Assembly: GCA_037144075.1 (NCBI GenBank)
Contig: JBAWXM010000262.1
Span: 1-7,607, forward strand
Length of the DNA: 7,607 nt
Origin: CAIPAT01 sp037144075
GTDB lineage: Bacteria; Verrucomicrobiota; Lentisphaeria; Victivallales; Victivallaceae
Direction: 5' to 3'
The translations under genes were made by a program, and so were the position numbers. Under the pieces are notes generated by a model. That model was not told the origin of the DNA and searched no databases. It saw only the letters and a program-made list of their open reading frames with translations. Below are positions 1-7,607 of this stretch, one piece after another. Each line of letters starts with the position of its first letter. Position 1 is the first letter of the stretch.

Positions 1-92
1 TGAATTGCCGGAGAGGCGCATACCTGAAGGTATGTAACGAACCGGCAAACACAAAAGCATCCGGGAGAAGCGCAAAGATGTAAAGGTTATTT
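1..92 (+). other. Left edge: undecided 3' end of an upstream gene
   Basis: This stretch lies directly upstream of the permease gene and its coding status cannot be settled. The frame starting at base 3 stays open to a TAA at 81-83 and would end a protein in ...SGRSAKM, 9 bases before the permease TTG codon. The frame starting at base 2 ends at a TAA at 35-37 (...RRIPEGM). The frame starting at base 1 has a TGA at bases 1-3. Any of the three could be the end of the upstream gene. Exporters of this permease type usually have an ABC ATPase, a HlyD-like adaptor or a second permease just upstream, so one of these is expected, but the few visible residues match nothing I recognise. Confidence 0.3.
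5..48 (+). repeat. Nested inverted repeat (possible structured RNA)
   Basis: Two perfect inverted repeats are nested. The outer arms are TTGCCGG at 5-11 and CCGGCAA at 42-48. The inner arms are CATACC at 19-24 and GGTATG at 29-34, enclosing a TGAA tetraloop at 25-28. The strands between the stems are equal in length (7 and 7 bases), and G13/A40 with A14/G39 could form a tandem sheared G-A pair, a common feature of folded RNA. There is no following T-tract, so it is not a standard terminator. It may be an intergenic hairpin before the permease gene, or chance structure within the end of a coding region. I do not recognise it as a known RNA family. Confidence 0.4.
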
Positions 93-1256
93 TTGAACGG
101 CTCCAAAGCAAGAAAACTAATGAGAATATTCACAGGCTTTTCATTCAAACGCTTCGCGGCGGTGGTCATCAAGGAATTTATTCAGATGCGCCGCGACCGG
201 ATGACTTTTGCCATGATGGTCGGCATTCCAGTCATCCAGCTGGTCATTTTCGGCTATGTCATCAACAGCAATCCGAAATTTCTGCCGACCGCCATTGTCT
301 GCGCCGACCACAGCCCGTTCTCCCGGTCCATTATTTCGGCCATGAGGACCAGCGAATATTTCAACGTTGTGGAAGAGGTCGACTCTGAACAGAAAGCAGC
401 GGATCTGCTGAGACGCTCGGAAGTTCAGTTTGTGCTTTCTTTCCCGGAAAATTTCACCAGGGAACTGGTCAAAGGACAGCGTCCGCAACTGCTGCTGGAA
501 CTTGACGCCGCCGACCCTGCCACCGTATCCTATGCAGTCGCCGCAGTTGACGGACTGGTTAACAGCGCCTTGCAAAAAGATTTCAGAGGAGCGCTGCGCC
601 TTCAGACTGACAGCCTGGTGGACATCCGCATCCACCGCTGTTTCAATCCGGAGATAAAAACTCAGATCAACATTGTCCCCGGTCTGCTGGGGGTTATTCT
701 GACCATGACCATGGTGTTTATCACTTCACTGGCGGTAACCCGGGAAAAAGAGCGCGGCACCATGGAGACCCTGCTCTCCACGCCGGTAAAACCGCTGGAG
801 GTGATGACCGGCAAAATCACGCCTTATATCCTCGTCGGATATATTCAAATCACGCTGGTGCTGGGACTGGCGGAAACATTATTCGATATCGACATCAACG
901 GCTCGATTCTGCTGCTTTATCTGGTGTCATTTTTCTTCATTACGGCCAATCTGGCGGTCGGCGTGACCATTTCGACGCTGGCGAAGAATCAGCTGCAGGC
1001 GGTGCAGATGTCAGTCTTTTTCTTTCTGCCGTCGCTCCTGCTTTCCGGATTCATGTTTCCGTTCCGCGGCATGCCGGAATGGGCCCAATGGATAGGTGAT
1101 TTTCTGCCCTTGACTCATTTTCTGGTTATTGTCCGCGGCATCATTCTGCGCGGAGCTGACTTCATGGATTTCGCCGGACATTTCGCCGCGCTGAGCACAT
1201 TCCTGGTGGCGGTAATCGTCATCGGCGTGCTGAGATACCGCAGAACACTGGATTAA
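93..1256 (+). CDS. ABC-2 type transporter permease (YbhS/YhhJ-like)
   Basis: This is an inner-membrane permease subunit of an ABC exporter. It would pair with a separate ATPase and probably a HlyD-type adaptor to move drugs or other small molecules out; the substrate cannot be read from the sequence. The 387 residues follow the ABC2_membrane_3 plan. A basic cytoplasmic N-terminus carries the family-typical KEFIQMRRDR (about 27-36). TM1 is at about 38-57, followed by a large extracytoplasmic domain at about 58-195. Further membrane segments lie at about 195-215, 243-262, 271-293, 303-323 and 363-381. The hallmark REKERGTMETLLSTPV (217-232), the likely ATPase-coupling segment, follows TM2. Length is normal for the family. 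Start: TTG at 93 has AAAGG at 82-86 with 6-base spacing. The in-frame ATG at 120 fits the usual N-terminal length better but has no clear ribosome binding site. No terminator is visible after the stop. Function at family level is secure; substrate and exact start are not. Confidence 0.9.
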   Translation: MNGSKARKLMRIFTGFSFKRFAAVVIKEFIQMRRDRMTFAMMVGIPVIQLVIFGYVINSNPKFLPTAIVCADHSPFSRSIISAMRTSEYFNVVEEVDSEQKAADLLRRSEVQFVLSFPENFTRELVKGQRPQLLLELDAADPATVSYAVAAVDGLVNSALQKDFRGALRLQTDSLVDIRIHRCFNPEIKTQINIVPGLLGVILTMTMVFITSLAVTREKERGTMETLLSTPVKPLEVMTGKITPYILVGYIQITLVLGLAETLFDIDINGSILLLYLVSFFFITANLAVGVTISTLAKNQLQAVQMSVFFFLPSLLLSGFMFPFRGMPEWAQWIGDFLPLTHFLVIVRGIILRGADFMDFAGHFAALSTFLVAVIVIGVLRYRRTLD

Positions 1257-1326
1257 AGCTATAGTTCCGGAGTTATTAAATACTCTATAAAGTTAAAAAT
1301 GACAAACCATAAAAGGAGCAAGTAAC
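1257..1326 (+). promoter_or_regulatory. Short AT-rich gap with the GH13 ribosome binding site
   Basis: Seventy bases separate the permease stop from the GH13 start. AAAAGGAG at 1311-1318 is a good Shine-Dalgarno site, 8 bases before the ATG at 1327. The segment around 1275-1300 is AT-rich and contains TATAAA-like hexamers, but I found no convincing -35/-10 pair with proper spacing and no terminator hairpin. Read-through from the permease gene and a separate promoter are both possible. Confidence 0.5.
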
Positions 1327-2802
1327 ATGAAATCATGTCCTAAGTATCCTGTCATATACGAGATAAACACTCTCGTATGGCTTCATGAACTCAGCGAGAA
1401 ATATAAGAAAACAATCACTTTCGCATCAGTCCCCGTCAAGGAGTGGGATTATCTGGAATCACTCGGTATTGATGCGGTCTGGTTCATGGGGGTCTGGGAG
1501 AGAAGTCCGGCCGGAATAAAGATTGCATCAGCCAACAGTAATTTGATGTCAGAATTTAGAACGGTCCTCCCGGATTTCCAGGCTAAAGACCTGGCCGGCT
1601 CCGCATACTGCGTGAAAAACTATGTTGTTGACACAAAGCTAGGCGGTACCGCAGGCCTTGCCAAAGCCAGAGAGATGTTAGCCGGGCGCGGAATCAAACT
1701 TATTCTTGACTTCGTTCCCAACCACGTCGCCCCTGATCATCCCTGGGCATCTGCTCATCCAGAATATTTCATCCGCGGCGCTGAAGAAGATATTGCCAAT
1801 GATTTCGCATCCTTCATCAAAATCGGGGACAATATCATCGCCCTGGGCCGTGATCCATACTTCCCGGCCTGGCCGGATGTACTCCAGCTTAATGCATTCA
1901 ATGCGGAATTGAGAAACGCGGTACTGGATACGGTTTCAGAAATCGCTGACCAGTGCGACGGGGTCCGCTGCGACATGGCGATGCTGATGCTGAACAATAT
2001 CTTTGAGAAAACATGGGGAGCGAGGGCCGGGCAAAAACCGTCCGAAGACTACTGGCCGGCGCTGATCCAGGCGGTTAAATCCAAATTTCCCGGGTTTCTG
2101 TTCATCGCCGAGGCGTACTGGTATCTTGAATGGGAACTCCAGCAGCACGGGTTCGACTTCTGTTATGATAAAAAACTTTATGATCGCATGGAGCAAGGCA
2201 GCGTTGAAGATATCCGTCTTCATCTGCTTGCAGATATGTCCTATCAGGACAAATTATTGCGTTTCATCGAAAACCATGATGAACCCCGTGCCGCAAATTC
2301 GTTCTCCTGCGAGAAAGAAAAAATGGCGGCGGTCGTCTTTTCAACACTGCCCGGCGCCAGGCTTTTCTATGAAGGGCAGTTCGAGGGCCGCAAAACTCGT
2401 GAACCCGTATTCCTGGGAAGACGTCCCGTGGAAAAGACCAGCAAAGAACTTGCAGCTTTCTATCAGAACCTGCTGGAGCAGACAAATGACAACGCATTCC
2501 GAAACGGGAGCTGGCAGCGCTGCGAAATTCGCGGATGTACGGATAACAACCTGGACAATAATCTGTTGTCATGGACTTGGCGGCTGAAAAACATGCTTTA
2601 TCTTATCGTCGTCAACTACGGAGATTCTGAATCAAGAGGATTGATAAGGCTCGCACATGAAGACCTGCACGGCAAAACCTTGCGCTTGACAGATATCCTG
2701 AATGGTGAAAAATATGACAGATCCGGCAGTGAAATGAGCGGCAACGGAATATATGTCGCGCTCAAATCATGGAGCTGCCATTTTTTCAGGGTGGAAATAT
2801 AG
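1327..2802 (+). CDS. GH13 alpha-amylase-family glycoside hydrolase
   Basis: This is a retaining alpha-glucoside hydrolase or transglycosylase with a GH13 (beta/alpha)8 barrel. All conserved regions and the catalytic triad are present. Region I is DFVPNH (128-133). Region V is like WPDVLQLN (182-189). Region II is GVRCD (212-216), with D216 as the expected nucleophile. Region III is FIAEAYW (259-265), with E262 as the expected acid/base. Region IV is FIENHD (313-318), with D318 as the transition-state stabiliser. A C-terminal beta domain (about 405-491) closes the 491-residue chain, a normal length for a compact GH13. There is no signal peptide (MKSCPKYPVIYEINT), so it is probably cytoplasmic. 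It starts at ATG 1327 after a good Shine-Dalgarno site. It converges on a GH63/MGH1-like glucosidase gene. Substrate could be maltooligosaccharide, glycogen fragments, a sugar phosphate or a glucosylated solute. I cannot assign a subfamily, so family is certain and specificity unknown. Confidence 0.93.
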   Translation: MKSCPKYPVIYEINTLVWLHELSEKYKKTITFASVPVKEWDYLESLGIDAVWFMGVWERSPAGIKIASANSNLMSEFRTVLPDFQAKDLAGSAYCVKNYVVDTKLGGTAGLAKAREMLAGRGIKLILDFVPNHVAPDHPWASAHPEYFIRGAEEDIANDFASFIKIGDNIIALGRDPYFPAWPDVLQLNAFNAELRNAVLDTVSEIADQCDGVRCDMAMLMLNNIFEKTWGARAGQKPSEDYWPALIQAVKSKFPGFLFIAEAYWYLEWELQQHGFDFCYDKKLYDRMEQGSVEDIRLHLLADMSYQDKLLRFIENHDEPRAANSFSCEKEKMAAVVFSTLPGARLFYEGQFEGRKTREPVFLGRRPVEKTSKELAAFYQNLLEQTNDNAFRNGSWQRCEIRGCTDNNLDNNLLSWTWRLKNMLYLIVVNYGDSESRGLIRLAHEDLHGKTLRLTDILNGEKYDRSGSEMSGNGIYVALKSWSCHFFRVEI

Positions 2803-2833
2803 CATTTGCCTGTATTCTGTATCAGGCAAATGC
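2802..2833. terminator. Stem-loop between convergent genes, candidate bidirectional terminator
   Basis: There is a perfect 11-bp inverted repeat, GCATTTGCCTG at 2802-2812 and CAGGCAAATGC at 2823-2833, with a 10-base loop. The left arm begins at the last base of the GH13 TAG stop codon. The right arm ends 43 bases before the stop codon of the opposing glucosidase gene. Neither strand has a strong T-run right after the stem: the + strand continues AGGGAAAAC, and the - strand continues with only a weak TATATTT stretch. It is therefore not a textbook intrinsic terminator. Position and symmetry suggest 3'-end formation or transcript protection for both genes. Confidence 0.6.
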
Positions 2834-2876
2834 AGGGAAAACATTTCAGGACAATTGAGGCCCCAAATAGGTCTTT

Positions 2877-5606
<2,730 letters not shown>

Positions 5607-5623
5607 GACTAGACCTCCATGGA
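5607..5623 (-). promoter_or_regulatory. Strong ribosome binding site of the glucosidase gene
   Basis: Read on the - strand, GGAGGT occupies 5618 down to 5613. Six bases follow before the ATG at 5606-5604. This near-perfect Shine-Dalgarno match fixes the start codon and suggests efficient translation. Confidence 0.8.
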
Positions 5624-5774
5624 TTATTTTTCGACTACTTCTAATTTATTTATAATCTTCCGCGAGTGCTTGTATTTTTTTATTGCCGGCTTGATAGTCT
5701 CCTGTTAAACGTTCAGAACTAGAATCCACGCACGAACCGATAGACAACTGATAGCAACTTTCACTTTGGCAAAT

Positions 5775-5803
5775 ATAATAACTCTGCCGCTAAAATATTA
5801 CAA
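5775..5803 (-). promoter_or_regulatory. Candidate sigma70-type promoter for the glucosidase gene
   Basis: On the - strand, TTGTAA (5803-5798; 4 of 6 consensus bases) is followed by a 17-base spacer and TATTAT (5780-5775; 5 of 6). Transcription would begin near 5768 and leave a leader of about 160 nt before the ATG at 5606. The spacing is ideal, but AT-rich DNA yields such matches by chance and the organism's sigma factor preferences are unknown. Confidence 0.3.
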
Positions 5804-5924
5804 CAGGGAAATGCAACAAAATCCAGCTTCTGAATAAAGAATATCCTCCCGTCCAGCCTATCCCCGAGGCAAGCCGAGATATATTACGAACGGACTCCAG
5901 CGCACTGCGGAGAGCAGAAGATTC

Positions 5925-5961
5925 AAAAAACAATAAAAAAGACAAAAGCCACCCCATGTGG
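5925..5961 (-). terminator. Weak candidate terminator after the oxidoreductase gene
   Basis: On the - strand, CCAC (5961-5958) and GTGG (5952-5949) form a 4-bp stem around a 5-base loop, and a T-rich stretch interrupted by a few other bases follows (5947-5925). The arrangement is that of an intrinsic terminator about 75 bases beyond the oxidoreductase stop codon. The stem is short, so efficiency is doubtful. Confidence 0.35.
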
Positions 5962-6035
5962 TCGGTGAATTTACCCGATGAAGATTAAAAATTATGCTCG
6001 ACGCGGTTTCCAGCACATTTTATTCTTTAAGTTCT

Positions 6036-7427
6036 TTACTCCAGCAGGTAGAGGTTGGCTATGGAGATGCCGCTCAGGATGGCGCCGGTTATGCCTAGGA
6101 ACCCCTGGTCGGTGCCGGCCAGATAGAGATGGGCCAGGTTGGTTTTGCCGGTTTTGAACTTTACGGGCGAACCGTAGATCGCGCCGTTGATGCGGCCGGT
6201 ATAACGCTGAACTGTTTTCGGCGTGAACGCATCAATAAATACTGATTCATTGTTCAGGTTTTTAATTCCGGTGATTGTTTCCGTTTTTTGCAGAACAGCC
6301 GCAATAGCTTCATGTTTCCGGAGCGCATAATCTTCCTGAGATAGATTGAACCAGGCGGCATTATTCGCCATGACGGTAGTGCGGACGGCGCGTTCCGGGA
6401 TGATATCGCCGGGTTCAAACTTGAAGTTGAACGGGAAGCAGATGACGCCGCTGGACGCATCAATCATCTCCGGCGGATTGCGGAATTTGAAAGCCGGTGA
6501 ATCGTTGAAAAAAATAATGGTGGCATTGCCAAGTTCCGCGGCTTGCCCGCCGGGAATGGCGATCACTTCCATGAACGCCAGCAGTCCGGGATTGACGCCG
6601 AAGTTGTCGTCGCGGGTATCGCAAAGCTGTCTGGTCTCAGGGGCTCCTGCGGTGGACAGGATATTACTGCATTCGATAATCTCACCGTCAGAGGTTTGAA
6701 TTGCCGCCGCCCGCCCGTTTCTGCTGATGATTTTTTTGACGGCGCATTTCAGTTTCAGTTCGCCGCCGGATTCCAGGAACCGCGCTTGCAGAATATCCAG
6801 CAGCGAACGGATGCCGCTGCCGCCGGGACGGAAAAAACCCTCTTTGAAAATGCTTTTATACATGATGACGAACTGGGAATAGTCCATGTCGTCTTCAATG
6901 GCGCTGCCGTAATACATCAGCGGACAGAACAGCATATCGGTCAGCACGGGATCGTTGATAAAACCAGCCACGCGTGACCTGGCCGACAGGAACGGATTGC
7001 TGAGATTAACCTCGTCCCAGGCCATAATATCGTTGTCCAGACGGCGGAAATTGTCCGCCTGCTCCGGAAAATTATCCGCGACCGATGACTCGAAAGCGGC
7101 AAAATTATTGTCGAAACGCAGAGTTTTGCCGGGAAATCTAACTTCCGAAAAATTCTGCTCGCGCGGCTGAAGCGCCTCATACGGGATCCGCAGCTGCCGG
7201 AGCAGTTTCAGCAGCGGCTGCGATTTCGACGCGCCGCGTCCGGCGAAATTGGTCATGGCATGCAGCCCGGTTTCCAGCGCGTGTCCGCCCCGGTTGTAAT
7301 ATGAATTAAGCCCGCCGATGCGGGAATGCTGTTCGCAGATGCAGACTTTTTTGTTGTAATGCGCCAGCCGGATGCCGGCGGCAAGTCCGGAAAGACCAGC
7401 CCCGATAATCACGCAATCATATTTCAT
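6036..7427 (-). CDS. FAD-dependent oxidoreductase, CrtI/phytoene desaturase-like
   Basis: This is a flavoprotein of the amine-oxidase/phytoene-desaturase superfamily, which includes carotenoid desaturases and isomerases and retinol saturase. It would act on a hydrophobic, probably polyene or isoprenoid, substrate at the membrane surface; the real substrate is unknown. An N-terminal Rossmann dinucleotide fold is seen: VIIGAGLSGLAAG (6-18, GxGxxG), E32 as the likely ribose ligand, then RIGG (36-39). A PGGSGIRSLLDIL segment (201-213) and a second FAD-contact strand ending SNILSTAGAPET (254-265) are typical of CrtI-like proteins. The C-terminal FAD motif is LYLAGTDQGFLGITGAILSG (434-453). At 463 residues it is slightly short for CrtI (about 490-500). 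There is no signal peptide and no obvious membrane helix outside the FAD folds. The start ATG at 7427 has only a weak purine-rich site (GACGGA). No carotenoid synthase or other isoprenoid gene lies in the window, so I give no symbol. Confidence 0.85.
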   Translation of the reverse strand: MKYDCVIIGAGLSGLAAGIRLAHYNKKVCICEQHSRIGGLNSYYNRGGHALETGLHAMTNFAGRGASKSQPLLKLLRQLRIPYEALQPREQNFSEVRFPGKTLRFDNNFAAFESSVADNFPEQADNFRRLDNDIMAWDEVNLSNPFLSARSRVAGFINDPVLTDMLFCPLMYYGSAIEDDMDYSQFVIMYKSIFKEGFFRPGGSGIRSLLDILQARFLESGGELKLKCAVKKIISRNGRAAAIQTSDGEIIECSNILSTAGAPETRQLCDTRDDNFGVNPGLLAFMEVIAIPGGQAAELGNATIIFFNDSPAFKFRNPPEMIDASSGVICFPFNFKFEPGDIIPERAVRTTVMANNAAWFNLSQEDYALRKHEAIAAVLQKTETITGIKNLNNESVFIDAFTPKTVQRYTGRINGAIYGSPVKFKTGKTNLAHLYLAGTDQGFLGITGAILSGISIANLYLLE

Positions 7428-7607
7428 ACTACTATCCGTCTTTTTCTTGTTTTTTTAGAAAGATTTTCATGCAGCCATCTTCATAAGTGACTAATTCACA
7501 ACGTTTATTTTTTCAGCAATGCATAGGGTAATTTCCGTCATTCCGTCTATCTCAAAAAGTTTTGGAGGAGGGATGCAAGGGGGAACCTTGAACTGTCAAG
7601 GTTTCCC
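7428..7607. other. Right-edge region without a firm gene
   Basis: These 180 bases lie upstream of the oxidoreductase gene. The part next to the gene (7428-7530) is AT-rich, with poly-T/A runs, and should hold that gene's promoter, but I find no good -35/-10 pair. A 16-codon frame on the - strand (7541-7491, starting MTEITLCIAEK) has no convincing ribosome binding site. The frame stays open upstream of that ATG for about 18 further codons, so it could instead be the tail of a longer or decayed gene. From about 7553 to the edge the composition changes to a G-rich tract plus hairpin, described separately. Confidence 0.5.
7553..7607 (+). repeat. G-rich tract and hairpin at window edge, possible dispersed repeat
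   Basis: A purine-rich run (GTTTTGGAGGAGGGATGCAA and following Gs, from 7559) leads into an imperfect inverted repeat. The left arm is GGGAACCTTGA at 7581-7591, the loop is ACTG (7592-7595), and the right arm is TCAAGGTTTCCC at 7596-7607, with one extra T as the only defect. The right arm ends exactly at the last base. The layout resembles small intergenic multi-copy elements, but with a single copy visible the repeat status is inference. It could also be a terminator of a gene outside the window. Confidence 0.4.

Larger units (their letters stand above)
5607..6035. other. 429-base intergenic region upstream of the glucosidase gene
   Basis: This AT-rich gap separates the oxidoreductase stop (6036) from the glucosidase start (5606), both on the - strand. 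From right to left it holds a weak hairpin plus T-tract (5925-5961), a region without clear signals (about 5810-5920), a candidate sigma70-type promoter (5775-5803), and a leader of about 160 nt ending in a strong ribosome binding site. A lysine-rich frame on the - strand (5704-5624) and a 29-codon hydrophobic frame on the + strand (5619-5708) overlap in the leader. Neither has both a start codon and a properly spaced ribosome binding site. No tRNA or recognised riboswitch is seen. Confidence 0.6.

Noticed and set aside
141..635. 164-codon frame on the - strand inside the permease gene
   Set aside because: It is antisense to a clear ABC-2 permease with family motifs and shows no independent domain.
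5619..5708. 29-codon hydrophobic frame on the + strand (MDYFSTTSNLFIIF...), resembling a small membrane peptide
   Set aside because: There is no ribosome binding site before the ATG. The hydrophobicity is the expected complement of the A-rich opposite strand, and it overlaps the glucosidase ribosome binding region.
5738..5757. Approximate direct repeat GATAGACAAC / GATAGCAAC
   Set aside because: Only two short imperfect copies; no evidence that it is an operator or part of an array.
5964..5975. Near-palindrome GGTGAATTTACC in the glucosidase upstream region
   Set aside because: A 12-base near-palindrome with one mismatch can arise by chance. It lies about 160 bases upstream of the promoter candidate and has no second copy.
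6543..6977. 144-codon frame on the + strand inside the oxidoreductase gene
   Set aside because: It is antisense to the conserved flavoprotein and has no recognisable features.
7429..7546. Three CCGTC pentamers upstream of the oxidoreductase gene
   Set aside because: Too short and irregularly spaced to support a regulatory array.

Overview
The window is an ordinary-looking stretch of bacterial chromosome with four complete protein genes. They are an ABC-2 type export permease (+), a GH13 alpha-amylase-family hydrolase (+), a large GH63/MGH1-like glucosidase (-) and a CrtI/phytoene-desaturase-like flavoprotein oxidoreductase (-). I see no rRNA, tRNA, CRISPR array, insertion sequence, phage gene or integrase. 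Coding DNA has moderate GC and intergenic DNA is visibly AT-richer. Shine-Dalgarno sites precede two of the genes clearly. The YbhS/YhhJ-type permease favours a Gram-negative (diderm) bacterium. I cannot fix the phylum; a PVC-group (Lentisphaerota/Kiritimatiellota-like) origin is only a guess.

Layout. Positions 1-92 hold the undecided end of an upstream gene and a nested hairpin. Positions 93-1256 encode the permease, which probably belongs to an export operon whose ATPase and adaptor lie to the left. A 70-base AT-rich gap leads to the GH13 gene (1327-2802). A perfect 11-bp stem-loop (2802-2833) sits between GH13 and the convergent GH63/MGH1-like gene (5606 down to 2877). The 429-base gap 5607-6035 holds the likely promoter and a leader of about 160 nt for the glucosidase, and a weak terminator for the oxidoreductase gene (7427 down to 6036). 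The last 180 bases have no firm gene. They end in a G-rich tract and an imperfect 11-bp hairpin that runs exactly to the window edge and looks like part of a dispersed repeat.

How the genes fit together. Neither glycoside hydrolase has a signal peptide, so both probably act in the cytoplasm on alpha-glucosides, such as maltooligosaccharides, glycogen fragments or glucosyl/mannosyl-glycerate-type compatible solutes. They face each other but do not share a transcript, so a common pathway is inference. The permease and the oxidoreductase have no visible functional link to them. I found no convincing previously undescribed multi-gene system. The points most worth checking are the right-edge repeat, the long glucosidase leader, the left-edge structured inverted repeat and the exact substrates of the two hydrolases.
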